Below are positions 1-8,460 of a stretch of DNA of 33,170 nucleotides, piece after piece (the stretch's first letter is position 1; each line of letters begins with the position of its first letter). A program made the translations under genes and the position numbers. Source of the DNA: Nocardia aobensis NBRC 100429 (GTDB lineage: Bacteria > Actinomycetota > Actinomycetes > Mycobacteriales > Mycobacteriaceae); the NCBI RefSeq assembly GCF_000308375.1, contig NZ_BAFQ01000040.1, forward strand, positions 1-33,170, read 5' to 3'. The notes below the pieces were generated by a model. It worked only from the letters and a program-made list of their open reading frames with translations, had not been told where the DNA came from and ran no database searches.

Positions 1-2
1 AT

Positions 3-506
3 ATCGAACCGATGGGCCCGGCCGATATCGCGCGCTGCGTCGAACTGGAACTGCTGCTCTTCCCCGAGGACGACCCCTGGCCGGACGTGGCCTTCCGCTC
101 GGAGCTGGCCGGCTCGCACAATCGCTATCTGGTGGCGCGCGACGATGCCGGGCGCATGCTCGGGTACGCGGGCATCGCGCTGCTGGGCACAGCCGACCAT
201 CCCGAGGCCGAGATCCACACCATCGGTGTCGATCCGGACGTGCACCGTGGGGGAATCGGGACCGTGCTGTTGCGCGCGCTGCTGGCCGAGGCCGGACGGC
301 GCGGTGGACCGGTCTTCCTCGAGGTGCGGACCGACAATGCGCCGGCCATCGCGCTCTACGAGAAGCATGGCTTCCACATCATCGGCCTGCGCAAGAGCTA
401 CTACCAGCCCAGCGGTGCCGACGCGTTCACCATGCGCCGCCCGGCCATGACCGGATTCCCGCACCCGGGCGCCGAGCGCGCCCACGACTCCGAGGTCCTG
501 TCATGA
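3..506 (+). CDS. rimI: Ribosomal protein alanine acetyltransferase RimI, 5' end cut by the window edge
   Basis: This is a GNAT-fold N-acetyltransferase of the RimI type, which in the known family transfers acetyl from acetyl-CoA to the N-terminal alanine of ribosomal protein S18 and sometimes other proteins. The reading frame is open from the first bases (Ile-Glu-Pro before the first ATG at 12), and the IEP-M-GPAD start looks like the interior of a RimI N-terminus, so the true start probably lies upstream of the window. The acetyl-CoA loop is visible as [11 protein letters not shown], followed by the family's [18 protein letters not shown] and a YYQP segment. Its stop overlaps the tsaD start by four bases (ATGA), so the two are translationally coupled. 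The rimI-tsaD pairing is the usual actinobacterial order and supports the RimI call over a generic GNAT. Confidence 0.93.
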   Translation: MEPMGPADIARCVELELLLFPEDDPWPDVAFRSELAGSHNRYLVARDDAGRMLGYAGIALLGTADHPEAEIHTIGVDPDVHRGGIGTVLLRALLAEAGRRGGPVFLEVRTDNAPAIALYEKHGFHIIGLRKSYYQPSGADAFTMRRPAMTGFPHPGAERAHDSEVLS

Positions 507-1537
507 TCGTCCTGGGTGTCGAAAGTTCGTGTGACGAAACCGGTGTCGGCATCGTGCGCCGCCATCCGGACGGCACCTGCGAACTCCTCGCCGACGAGGT
601 GGCGTCCAGCGTCGACCAGCACGCGCGGTTCGGTGGAGTGGTTCCCGAGATCGCCTCGCGCGCCCATCTCGAGGCCATCGTGCCCGCCATGCGGCGCGCC
701 CTGTCGACGGCGGGGATCGCCAAGCCGGATGCGCTGGCCGTCACCATCGGACCGGGCCTCGCCGGTGCGCTGCTGGTGGGCGTGGCGGCCGCGAAAGCCT
801 ATGCGGCGGCCTGGGATATCCCGCTGTTCGCCTTGAACCATCTCGGCGGGCACGTCGCCGTCGACACCCTCGAACACGGTCCGATGCCGCCGTGTGTGGC
901 TCTGCTGGTTTCCGGCGGGCACACCCATCTGCTGCACGTGACCGACCTGGCCGAGCCGATCGTCGAAATGGGCAGTACCGTCGACGATGCCGCCGGCGAG
1001 GCGTTCGACAAGGTGGCGCGACTGCTGGACCTCGGCTTCCCGGGCGGCCCGGCGCTGGATGCCGCTGCGGCTCACGGTGATCCGGCCGCGATCGCCTTCC
1101 CGCGCGGGATGACCGGGCCGCGTGATCCGCGGTACGACTTCTCCTTCTCCGGTCTCAAGACCGCCGTCGCCCGCTATGTCGAGGCGGCCCAGCGCAACGG
1201 GACCGAACTGCCGATCCCCGATATCGCGGCCTCGTTCCAGGAGGCCGTGGCCGATGTGCTGACCATGAAGGCCGTGCGCGCGGCGCAGGACGTCGGTGTG
1301 GACACGCTCGTGCTCGGTGGCGGCGCGACCGCCAACTCCCGCATCCGGTCGATGGCCGAAGAGCGATGCGCGGCCGCCGGTCTGACCCTGCGGGTGCCCA
1401 AGCCGCGCCTGTGTACCGACAACGGCGTCATGATCGCCACCCTGGGCGCCCACGTGATCGCGGGCGGCGCCGAACCGTCCCCGTTGACGGTCGCGACCGA
1501 CCCGGGACTTTCGGTGTCCACCAGCCAGATTCGCTGA
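503..1537 (+). CDS. tsaD: tRNA N6-threonylcarbamoyladenosine transferase TsaD (Kae1/Gcp family)
   Basis: TsaD transfers the threonylcarbamoyl group to A37 of ANN-decoding tRNAs in the cytoplasm, working with TsaB and TsaE after TsaC makes the intermediate. The 344-residue length is normal for the family. It opens with the ASKHA-type phosphate loop ([10 protein letters not shown]), has the metal-binding HxxxH motif (NHLGGH, His113 and His117), the substrate region [13 protein letters not shown] around [15 protein letters not shown], the [10 protein letters not shown] segment, and a C-terminal [11 protein letters not shown] nucleotide motif. The start ATG at 503 overlaps the rimI stop. tsaB and tsaE are not in the window and would be expected just upstream. 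A short dyad (1541-1553) follows the stop and precedes the convergent Hsp70-like gene. I am very confident of the identity. Confidence 0.97.
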   Translation: MIVLGVESSCDETGVGIVRRHPDGTCELLADEVASSVDQHARFGGVVPEIASRAHLEAIVPAMRRALSTAGIAKPDALAVTIGPGLAGALLVGVAAAKAYAAAWDIPLFALNHLGGHVAVDTLEHGPMPPCVALLVSGGHTHLLHVTDLAEPIVEMGSTVDDAAGEAFDKVARLLDLGFPGGPALDAAAAHGDPAAIAFPRGMTGPRDPRYDFSFSGLKTAVARYVEAAQRNGTELPIPDIAASFQEAVADVLTMKAVRAAQDVGVDTLVLGGGATANSRIRSMAEERCAAAGLTLRVPKPRLCTDNGVMIATLGAHVIAGGAEPSPLTVATDPGLSVSTSQIR

Positions 1538-1540
1538 CGC

Positions 1541-1560
1541 CGTCTCGGAGACGATTCCTT
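1541..1560 (+). terminator. Weak terminator-like dyad after tsaD
   Basis: A short inverted repeat (CGTCT-CGG-AGACG) followed by ATTCCTT lies between the convergent tsaD and Hsp70-like genes. The stem is only five to six base pairs, so it is a weak candidate. Confidence 0.3.
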
Positions 1561-1564
1561 CGAC

Positions 1565-3154
1565 TCAGTCCTCGGGCTGCACGGTCGTCGTGCCGGGCGC
1601 CGCCGGCCGTCCGGACGGAACGGGATCACCCGGCTCGGTGGGCTGGGCCGGGTCCGAATCCGCGGACCCGGAACTCGACCGCGGCAGCACCGGAACCCGG
1701 GTGTTGCCCGGCTTGGTCGGCGCGGCCCCCGGCGTCGGGGTGTTCGGTGTACTCGGGCCGGGCGTAACCGGTTGCGGCGTGGTGGTCCCCAGCAGCGGAC
1801 CCAGCAGATGCGGCAGGTTGGGCGGCAGCGGAATCTGCGGCAGATTCGGATCCGGCCGCAGTACCGGCGCGCTGGTGGTCGGCGTGACCGGCGGGACCTG
1901 ATCGGCATTGGTCGTCGGCAGCGAACTGCCCGGCGAGGTGCCGGGTGCCGAACTGCCCGGCTGGGTGCTGCTCGCCGGCGGATGTTCGGTCCGGCTCTGC
2001 CCGGTGCCGTCCGCCGGTGTGCCCGCGGGCGTCGGAGTCGGCGCGGGTGTGGTGGTCAGCTGGGTATCGGTCGTCCCCGCCGGGGTCACATCCTGATGGG
2101 CGGTCGGCACGAGTTCCTTGACGCCGTAGCCGACCACGAGACCGACCACCACGACCGCGCCGACGAGGGTGCCGATCACCTTGGTGAAGGTTCCGGCCGA
2201 TCCGTCGCTCCCCAGCGCGATCGGGGAGAAGGTGGAGGGCTGGGCCGAATCGGCCACCAGCGCCGCCCCTTTCGCGGTCACCGCCTCCGGCTCCGGAACC
2301 GAGACCACGGGGATGTCGAGCAGTGCGTCGAGTCCCTCGACCAACGACGCGATATTGGCGCCGCCGCCGATGATCGCCACCGCCTCCGGGACTTTCGGCG
2401 CGCGTGCGAAGACCGCCCGGGCGTAGTCGGCCGCCTCGTGCAGCAGATCGGCGATCAGTTCGGCGAAATCGGCGCGGGTCAGCTTCAGCGGCTGCCCGGC
2501 GACGTGGTCGATGGTCACCGCCGGGGCGATGGACAGATGCTCCTTGGCCGCCCGGCTGCGATTGATCAGCATGTTCCGGTTCGGCCGGGTGCCGCGGCGG
2601 GCGAAATGGCAGTCCAGCAGATGGTGGTAGATCAGCTCGTCCACCGCGGAGCCACTGATCGCTTCGGTGCGCTCGGAACGCAGCACGGTGTCGTCGGCCA
2701 GATCGGCCACGGTGACCGTCGTACCGGAGGCGCCGAGGTCGATCACCGCCACCGTCTCGTAGCGGTCGAGCAGGCCGGTGTCGCGCAAATAGGTCAGTGC
2801 CGCAGTACTTTCGGGGATGAGCTGCACATCCCGGCGCTGCCGGCCGATCGCGGCGCGAATCGCCATCGCCTGCTCGCGATCGCGGTAGGCGACCGCGATG
2901 GCGCCGGCCGGGACGGGCTGGGTCTGCGGCGCCGAGGCGCCGGGCGAGTGCGTGCCGACGCGGTGCAGATAGTCGCGGGGCATCTGCGTGGTCATCAGTT
3001 CGATCGACGAGGCGACCAGATCACCCGGATCGGAATGTGCCACATCCGCCGACACGACGCGGTAATCGAAACTCTGGGCACCGTTGGGCGCGGTGGCGAC
3101 GACGGCCGAGCAGACGACCTCGTTCCCGGCGGAGATACCGAGGGATGTTCGCAT
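1565..3154 (-). CDS. Membrane-anchored Hsp70-like (actin-fold) ATPase with Pro/Thr-rich tail
   Basis: This 529-residue protein has an Hsp70/actin-type ATPase head, one membrane helix and a long Pro/Thr/Ser-rich tail. Visible nucleotide-fold motifs are a phosphate-1 loop near residues 4-10 (SLGISAG, degenerate relative to DLGTT), a phosphate-2 motif DLGASGTT at 139-146, and an adenosine motif IGGGANI at 262-268. The substrate-binding domain of DnaK is absent. A hydrophobic helix at about 326-345 would place residues 350-529 outside the membrane. I chose ATG 3154 because it follows GGGAGG at good spacing and gives MRTSLGIS; a longer frame to 3208 has no support. It faces away from groES across 689 bases and converges on tsaD. 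The function is unknown. Related actinobacterial proteins are annotated only as Hsp70 family; a link to chaperone or envelope stress is inference from its position. Confidence 0.85.
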   Translation of the reverse strand: MRTSLGISAGNEVVCSAVVATAPNGAQSFDYRVVSADVAHSDPGDLVASSIELMTTQMPRDYLHRVGTHSPGASAPQTQPVPAGAIAVAYRDREQAMAIRAAIGRQRRDVQLIPESTAALTYLRDTGLLDRYETVAVIDLGASGTTVTVADLADDTVLRSERTEAISGSAVDELIYHHLLDCHFARRGTRPNRNMLINRSRAAKEHLSIAPAVTIDHVAGQPLKLTRADFAELIADLLHEAADYARAVFARAPKVPEAVAIIGGGANIASLVEGLDALLDIPVVSVPEPEAVTAKGAALVADSAQPSTFSPIALGSDGSAGTFTKVIGTLVGAVVVVGLVVGYGVKELVPTAHQDVTPAGTTDTQLTTTPAPTPTPAGTPADGTGQSRTEHPPASSTQPGSSAPGTSPGSSLPTTNADQVPPVTPTTSAPVLRPDPNLPQIPLPPNLPHLLGPLLGTTTPQPVTPGPSTPNTPTPGAAPTKPGNTRVPVLPRSSSGSADSDPAQPTEPGDPVPSGRPAAPGTTTVQPED

Positions 3155-3542
3155 GTTCACCTCCCTTCTCGAGCTGGTCGAGCGGACGGCCATGGTGGTA
3201 CCGACCATCTCGAACGGACATCAGGGGCATCCGCTGTGCGGCGAATACTCCGCGCGCGGATCGGGACGGGTCTTCCTCCGTCGGGGGGCGGTCCGGTGAG
3301 GCGCCATACCGTCAGGCTGTCGGTCCCATCAGGTGCGATCCGTTTTCAGGGTCGGGACCGGCCGTCGATCACGTGCGGTCTTGTTCTCGTCTCAGGTGTG
3401 CGCGAGGTCGTCGCGCGATGGGTGAAGCTGTTGTACTCGGCGGATCGCGTGACGGCTACGCCCGATGGGCACGCCGTAACGACACAGCTGTCGTACGACA
3501 TGACCGATCACGGAACCGTCTTACATACTGTCACAATCCGTT

Positions 3543-3568
3543 ATCCGAACGTTACAGATTTTTCGGAT
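3543..3568. promoter_or_regulatory. Inverted repeat ATCCGAA-N12-TTCGGAT upstream of groES
   Basis: A perfect 7-bp inverted repeat with a 12-base centre lies 55 bases upstream of CIRCE in the AT-richest part of the divergent region. It could be a second operator; no known regulator's consensus was recognised. Confidence 0.4.
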
Positions 3569-3622
3569 CAATTGCCACGCCCTCGGGTGTGTCGTGAAGT
3601 CAGCACTGCCCACCCTTGAGCG

Positions 3623-3649
3623 CTGGCACTCTCATGTATAGAGTGCTAG
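3623..3649. promoter_or_regulatory. CIRCE operator (HrcA-binding site) of groES-groEL1
   Basis: The sequence CTGGCACTC-N9-GAGTGCTAG matches the CIRCE consensus TTAGCACTC-N9-GAGTGCTAA, with exact spacing and intact GCACTC/GAGTGC cores. HrcA binds CIRCE and represses groE genes, with release on heat shock. It lies about 195 bases before the groES start. TTGAGC at 3616-3621 and TATAGA at 3637-3642 resemble promoter boxes but are only 15 bases apart, so the exact promoter is uncertain. Confidence 0.92.
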
Positions 3650-3843
3650 TCGGCACTGGTTGTGCTCAGGTGCCAGCTCGACTTTGGGCAAGGGTCCCGG
3701 CACCCGCGACGACGGGGCTGTGCGCAGGGTCGGCACGGCGGTAGTGGTAACGCTCCACGAACGCCGCATCAACACCGTGACCAAACCGTGAGTCCGGGGA
3801 ACAGCCCCGGACGACCGAATCCCCTGAAAGTGGAGGGCTCAAC

Positions 3844-4146
3844 GTGGCGAGCGTGAACATCAAGCCGCTCGAGGACAAGATCCTCGTCCAGGCCAACGAG
3901 GCCGAGACGACGACCGCCTCCGGCCTGGTCATCCCCGACACGGCGAAGGAGAAGCCCCAGGAGGGCACCGTCGTCGCCGTAGGACCCGGCCGGTGGGACG
4001 AGGACGGCGAGAAGCGCATTCCGCTGGACGTCAAGGAAGGCGACGTCGTCATCTACAGCAAGTACGGCGGCACCGAGATCAAGTACAACGGCGAGGAGTA
4101 CCTGATCCTGTCGGCGCGCGACCTGCTGGCCGTCGTCGACAAGTGA
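3844..4146 (+). CDS. groES: Co-chaperonin GroES (Cpn10)
   Basis: GroES forms the heptameric lid of the cytoplasmic GroEL folding chamber. The 100-residue product is standard size. It shows the N-terminal [11 protein letters not shown] strand, the mobile loop with the hydrophobic SGLVIP tripeptide region that docks on GroEL, the VVAVGPGR turn and the C-terminal [13 protein letters not shown] strand. The start is GTG at 3844, seven bases after GGAGG (3832-3836). A CIRCE operator upstream implies HrcA control. groEL1 follows after 168 bases, with a large hairpin between the two genes. The identity is certain. Confidence 0.98.
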   Translation: MASVNIKPLEDKILVQANEAETTTASGLVIPDTAKEKPQEGTVVAVGPGRWDEDGEKRIPLDVKEGDVVIYSKYGGTEIKYNGEEYLILSARDLLAVVDK

Positions 4147-4193
4147 TGACCGACCGATGACCCTCGCGGCCGTCGCGATTCGGATCGCACCGT

Positions 4194-4244
4194 AACGATC
4201 ACTGCCCCGGTGCCCCACGCGTGGGCCCCGGGGCAGTGATCGTT
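4194..4244 (+). terminator. Strong hairpin between groES and groEL1 (attenuator or processing site)
   Basis: The arms at 4194-4210 and 4228-4244 are perfect 17-base complements, and the 17-base centre holds a further 12-bp palindrome (CCCACGCGTGGG). There is almost no T-run after the stem, so complete termination is doubtful. Placement between two genes that are normally co-transcribed suggests partial termination, mRNA processing or protection of the groES 3' end. Confidence 0.7.
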
Positions 4245-4248
4245 GTGA

Positions 4249-5921
<1,673 letters not shown>

Positions 5922-5922
<1 letters not shown>

Positions 5923-6091
5923 ATTTTCGGCCTCGGTATTTTCGGCCTCCACTTCGCTCCGGCGGGGTTGCGGCCCCCTAGGGCTCGTCGATCGGCACCC
6001 GTTGCTTGCTCCTTCGTCGCGTACGCAACGGGCACCGATCGACGAGCCGGGCCGCAACCCGTGGGGGTTGGGTCGGGCCGACAATTTTCGG
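5922..6091. repeat. Palindromic element flanked by 9-base direct repeats, after groEL1
   Basis: AATTTTCGG occurs at 5922-5930, overlapping the last base of the groEL1 stop, and again at 6083-6091. Between them lies a long imperfect palindrome (about 5964-6005 pairing with 6025-6061, loop of roughly 19 bases). A 12-mer ATTTTCGGCCTC is also repeated at 5923-5934 and 5938-5949. The arrangement looks like a small palindromic repeat unit inserted with a target duplication; mobility is inference. Confidence 0.5.
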
Positions 6092-6107
6092 TGACGGCAG
6101 CTTGTGT

Positions 6108-6158
6108 AACGCCAACGGCCCGTTCACGTTCGAAACGTGAACGGGCCGTTGGCGTTTT
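6108..6158. terminator. Rho-independent terminator after groEL1, facing the anti-sigma gene
   Basis: A perfect 23-bp stem (6108-6130 with 6134-6156) closes on a CGA loop and is followed by TTTT on the plus strand. It lies between groEL1 and the convergent anti-sigma gene and could stop transcription from either side; the T-run favours the plus strand. Confidence 0.9.
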
Positions 6159-6211
6159 GTGGTGAGACCGCGAGGGATCCTCGCTGGAGCCGTGGCGGCT
6201 GCGCCGGGGGC

Positions 6212-6520
6212 TCAGTTGAGGGAGGTGGGGCCGGGTTCCTCACCGTTGCGGTGAGCCGGTGGGCGAATGTGTCGTGCGGCGGGGGCGTGATCGTCGGCGA
6301 TCGCGGCCAGGAGCCGCGTGCGGAGGGTGGCGGGTGGCTGGACGGCCGACGCCGAGGCGAACAGGGTAAGAGCTTCTCTGGTCAGTTGCACTTCCGTGTC
6401 GAAGTCCGCGCGCAGTACCGGATCGCCGGAGTCGAACAGCTCCTGCACCGCGCGCTGGTCCTCGTCGCCGATCGATCCGAGCGCGACCGTATGCGCGAGA
6501 TCGATCTGGCTCTCGTTCAT
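6212..6520 (-). CDS. Short RskA-like anti-sigma factor, cytoplasmic domain only
   Basis: The 102-residue product aligns by eye with the first ~80 residues of the mycobacterial anti-SigK factor RskA: a DLAHTVALGSI start, an acidic helix, VLRADFDTEVQLTREAL, and PPATLRTRLLAAI. These are the features of the anti-sigma domain that clasps SigK. RskA is normally about 230 residues with a membrane helix and an extracytoplasmic domain; here the protein ends after an Ala/His/Pro-rich tail with no hydrophobic helix. No continuation of the family appears downstream, and the groEL1 terminator begins within 60 bases, so the short form seems to be the whole gene. It starts one base after the sigma gene's stop, so the two are translationally coupled. 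A soluble anti-sigma factor could not be controlled by intramembrane proteolysis like RskA. Confidence 0.82.
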   Translation of the reverse strand: MNESQIDLAHTVALGSIGDEDQRAVQELFDSGDPVLRADFDTEVQLTREALTLFASASAVQPPATLRTRLLAAIADDHAPAARHIRPPAHRNGEEPGPTSLN

Positions 6521-6521
6521 C

Positions 6522-7202
6522 TCACGTCACTCCCAAACTCTTTTTCAGTCGTGTCAATCCGTCCCGAATCCGGGACTTGACGGTCGGTAACCCTACTCCG
6601 AGGTAAGTAGCCACCTCGGCATATGTCCGGCCGCCGAAATACGCCAGCGAAATGGCCTCGCGCTGGGTTTCGGTGAGGGTGGCGAGGCTCTCGCGTACGG
6701 CCTGTTGTTCGAGTCGGCGGCCGACTTCCTCGGTGACCTCGTCGAATTCGTTGCCGAGAGTCGCGGCGCCGTAGGTGACCTCGCGCTGGGCGTGCGCCTG
6801 TTCGGCACGGACACGGTCGACGGCGCGCCGATGCGCGAGCGTCATCAGCCAGGTCACCGCCGAACCCTTGGCCGGGTCGAAATTGGCTGCGGTGCGCCAG
6901 ATCTGGAGGTAGACCTCCTGGGTCGTCTCCTCCGCGTAACCGGAATCGTGGAGGACACGCAGCACCAATCCGAATACCCGGGCGCTCGTGCGGTCGTACA
7001 GCTCGGCGAATGCTTGCCGATCGGCCCGGCCGCAGCGCTCCAGAAGTGCCGCCAGCTCGATACTTTCGCTTGCGCGTGCCGTGATCGCAGAGTCCACACT
7101 CGGTGTGGCCACCCGACCGTCCCCGATGGATCCTTGGAACGAGTCGCCCTCTGCGGCCGGCGGCCGCGTTGTCACAACGCTCCATTCTGTGTCATCGGCC
7201 AC
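6522..7202 (-). CDS. sigK: ECF RNA polymerase sigma factor, SigK-like
   Basis: This is a group 4 (ECF) sigma factor closely resembling mycobacterial SigK. Region 2 shows AFAELYDRTSARVFGLVLRV and EETTQEVYLQIWRTA, then SAVTWLMTLAHRRAVDRVR. Region 4 shows TLTETQREAISLAYFGGRTYAEVA and LPTVKSRIRDGLTRLKKSL. The C-terminal SnoaL-like extension of some ECF factors is absent. GTG at 7202 gives 226 residues, about 40 more than M. tuberculosis SigK, and has no good ribosome-binding site; internal GTG codons at 7112 and 7097 are alternatives closer to the family length. The RskA-like gene follows by one base. Three repeats of GACACGCCG lie 86-126 bases upstream of the GTG. In mycobacteria SigK controls secreted antigen genes (mpt70/mpt83); the regulon here is unknown. 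Confidence 0.85.
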   Translation of the reverse strand: MADDTEWSVVTTRPPAAEGDSFQGSIGDGRVATPSVDSAITARASESIELAALLERCGRADRQAFAELYDRTSARVFGLVLRVLHDSGYAEETTQEVYLQIWRTAANFDPAKGSAVTWLMTLAHRRAVDRVRAEQAHAQREVTYGAATLGNEFDEVTEEVGRRLEQQAVRESLATLTETQREAISLAYFGGRTYAEVATYLGVGLPTVKSRIRDGLTRLKKSLGVT

Positions 7203-7287
7203 TACCGTAGCGCGCCGCTATGACCTCCTTCCGGGTGGGGTGCGTCGGGCAACGCACCTGTGGCCCAGCGGATTTCGCGCATAAAAC

Positions 7288-7328
7288 GACACGCCGAGGA
7301 GTGTATGGAGACACGCCGTGACACGCCG
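7288..7328. repeat. Three GACACGCCG direct repeats upstream of the SigK-like gene
   Basis: Exact copies of GACACGCCG start at 7288, 7310 and 7320, with spacings of 22 and 10 bases, close to whole helical turns. They sit where an operator or activator site of the sigma gene would be. Confidence 0.6.
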
Positions 7329-7426
7329 ACGACTTTCACGAAACGCTGAGGCTTGGGTGCGGCTATTGGTCTACATGCGGCAGGCGAATCGGCGGTGGCC
7401 GAGAACCTGCGCCTGTACCGTTGTCG

Positions 7427-7447
7427 CCGGCCACGTTCAGTGGCCGG
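7427..7447 (-). terminator. Hairpin downstream of whiB3
   Basis: A perfect 8-bp stem (CCGGCCAC/GTGGCCGG) with a five-base loop lies about 70 bases past the whiB3 stop. There is no T-run, so it may be a weak terminator or an operator instead. Confidence 0.4.
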
Positions 7448-7518
7448 GTGTTTGCTAGGTATTCGGCGCCCCAGCTGGTTCGGATCGGTCCGGTGCGACC
7501 GAATTTCGCGTGCGCCGG

Positions 7519-7812
7519 TCAGACGGCCATCCGGCGGCGATTGCGCCGGGCGTGGAGCTCGCGTTCGGTCTCCGACATGCCGCCCCAGATGCCGTACGGC
7601 TCGCTGACCTTCAGGGCATGGCTGCGGCACTGCATGAGCACCGGGCAGGTCCGGCAGATCTCCTTGGCGCGCAACTCCCGCTGGGTGCGCGCGCGTCCGC
7701 GCTCGCCGTCGGGATGGAAGAAGACGGAGGAGTCCACACCGCGGCAGGAGCCGCGCATCTGCCAATCCCAGATGTCGGCGTTGGGACCGGGGAGGTGGGT
7801 GGGCATGGGCAT
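7519..7812 (-). CDS. whiB3: WhiB-family [4Fe-4S] redox regulator WhiB3
   Basis: WhiB3 is an iron-sulfur transcription factor that senses O2, NO and redox state, binds the primary sigma factor, and in mycobacteria controls lipid metabolism and redox balance. The 97-residue product has the four cluster ligands at Cys23, Cys53, Cys56 and Cys62, the same positions as in M. tuberculosis WhiB3, and the turn GIWGG before a basic C-terminal tail that contacts DNA. The opening LPGPNADIWDWQ is also characteristic of WhiB3. The start ATG 7812 follows GAGGAG at good spacing. It converges on groEL1, as in mycobacteria, but with the SigK-like pair placed between. A promoter at 8002-8031 would give a leader of about 180 bases. 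Confidence 0.95.
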   Translation of the reverse strand: MPMPTHLPGPNADIWDWQMRGSCRGVDSSVFFHPDGERGRARTQRELRAKEICRTCPVLMQCRSHALKVSEPYGIWGGMSETERELHARRNRRRMAV

Positions 7813-8001
7813 GGTGAACTCCTCATGGTGCGAGCTCGTCGGCGTTGTCGAGCGGTGCTTGGCAGCAGCGGTCTGTCCGGACCCTGGGGCGGGGGCGACA
7901 GTGACCTCGCCGAGATCGGGCTCGGACCGTATCGCCGATCTCCGGCGATCGCAGTACGCGGTCGCCGCAATTTCGCGCGGCGCCGACGACGGCGATGAAG
8001 T

Positions 8002-8031
8002 ACGTTAGGTCGCACAGTGAAATCACGTCAA
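8002..8031 (-). promoter_or_regulatory. Probable whiB3 promoter (TTGACG-N18-TAACGT)
   Basis: On the minus strand a -35 box TTGACG (8031-8026) and a -10 box TAACGT (8007-8002) are separated by 18 bases, a good match to the housekeeping sigma consensus. The predicted start near 7995 gives a leader of about 180 bases for whiB3. Confidence 0.6.
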
Positions 8032-8092
8032 TAGATACGTCGATAGTGATCGCAATTCCGGCAGATCTCAGATTTAACCTGTGCGCTGTTTA

Positions 8093-8110
8093 CTTTCCGG
8101 ACCGGGAAAG
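8093..8110. promoter_or_regulatory. Inverted repeat CTTTCC-N6-GGAAAG upstream of whiB3
   Basis: A 6-bp perfect dyad with a 6-base centre lies about 60 bases upstream of the whiB3 -35 box, a plausible site for an activator or repressor. No family is assigned. Confidence 0.35.
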
Positions 8111-8226
8111 CGATACTGACCGGTTGACTTGTTTCGCGGGTATTGCGGCGTGTCTGTAGATTCTCACATTTTCCCAGCTCACGCAGTGCTTAGCGGAAGA
8201 AATGACCTGTTGTGCTTGCCAACGCT

Positions 8227-8262
8227 GGGGAGTGTGATATGTGATGTGGCACACTGGTCCCC
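8227..8262. promoter_or_regulatory. Inverted repeat upstream of the Rv3415c-type gene
   Basis: AGTGTG (8231-8236) and CACACT (8250-8255) form a dyad with a 13-base centre, flanked by GGGG and CCCC. The spacing does not fit the Crp consensus (TGTGA-N6-TCACA). Confidence 0.35.
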
Positions 8263-8448
8263 GTGGCGCGGAAGAAGTCCGGATGGCCGAGTCGGGGCGG
8301 GCAGGTTAATAATCCGAAAAGCATGCGAATTTCGCTTCGGTGCGCCGGCGGTTAGCTCGTTGCAGATTTACCTGATGGAAACACGATGCCGCCGGTTTTT
8401 CGCTGAAAAATAGCCCGTGCGCGGTTCTGGGTACCGCACTCCTCCGGA

Positions 8449-8454
8449 TAAGGT
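8449..8454 (+). promoter_or_regulatory. -10 box TAAGGT placed for a leaderless transcript of the 8461 gene
   Basis: TAAGGT ends exactly six bases before GTG 8461, so the predicted transcription start is the start codon itself. Confidence 0.6.
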
Positions 8455-8460
8455 GCGCTG

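Larger units (their letters stand above)
3155..3843. other. Divergent intergenic region between the Hsp70-like gene and groES
   Basis: This stretch of 689 bases holds no convincing gene. It contains the ribosome-binding site of the Hsp70-like gene at its left edge, an inverted repeat at 3543-3568, the CIRCE operator at 3623-3649 and the groES leader. The part from about 3470 to 3600 is AT-richer than its surroundings, as expected for a promoter zone. Confidence 0.7.
7203..7518. other. Intergenic region between whiB3 and the SigK-like gene
   Basis: These 316 bases contain no convincing gene. They hold an AAGGAGGT sequence on the minus strand at 7223-7230 that is too far from the annotated GTG, three GACACGCCG repeats at 7288-7328 and a hairpin at 7427-7447. 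Confidence 0.6.
7813..8460. other. Divergent intergenic region between whiB3 and the Rv3415c-type gene
   Basis: These 648 bases are AT-richer than the surrounding genes and hold no convincing ORF. They contain a good minus-strand promoter (8002-8031), a dyad CTTTCC-N6-GGAAAG at 8093-8110, a dyad AGTGTG-N13-CACACT flanked by GGGG and CCCC at 8227-8262, and the -10 box of the 8461 gene. Confidence 0.6.

Noticed and set aside
1772..3619. A 615-codon plus-strand frame opposite the Hsp70-like gene
   Set aside because: It is the antisense shadow of a clear ATPase gene, is Arg/Gly-rich and has no domain.
3615..3634. Possible HspR (HAIR) half-site CTTGAGC next to CIRCE
   Set aside because: The second half (ACTCTCA) matches the HAIR consensus poorly and the spacer is six, not seven, bases.
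8231..8255. Crp-like site with TGTG and CACA halves
   Set aside because: The spacing does not fit TGTGA-N6-TCACA; it is kept only as an unassigned dyad.
8129..8413. A 94-codon frame in the whiB3 upstream region
   Set aside because: No ribosome-binding site, no family resemblance, and it lies in AT-richer regulatory DNA.
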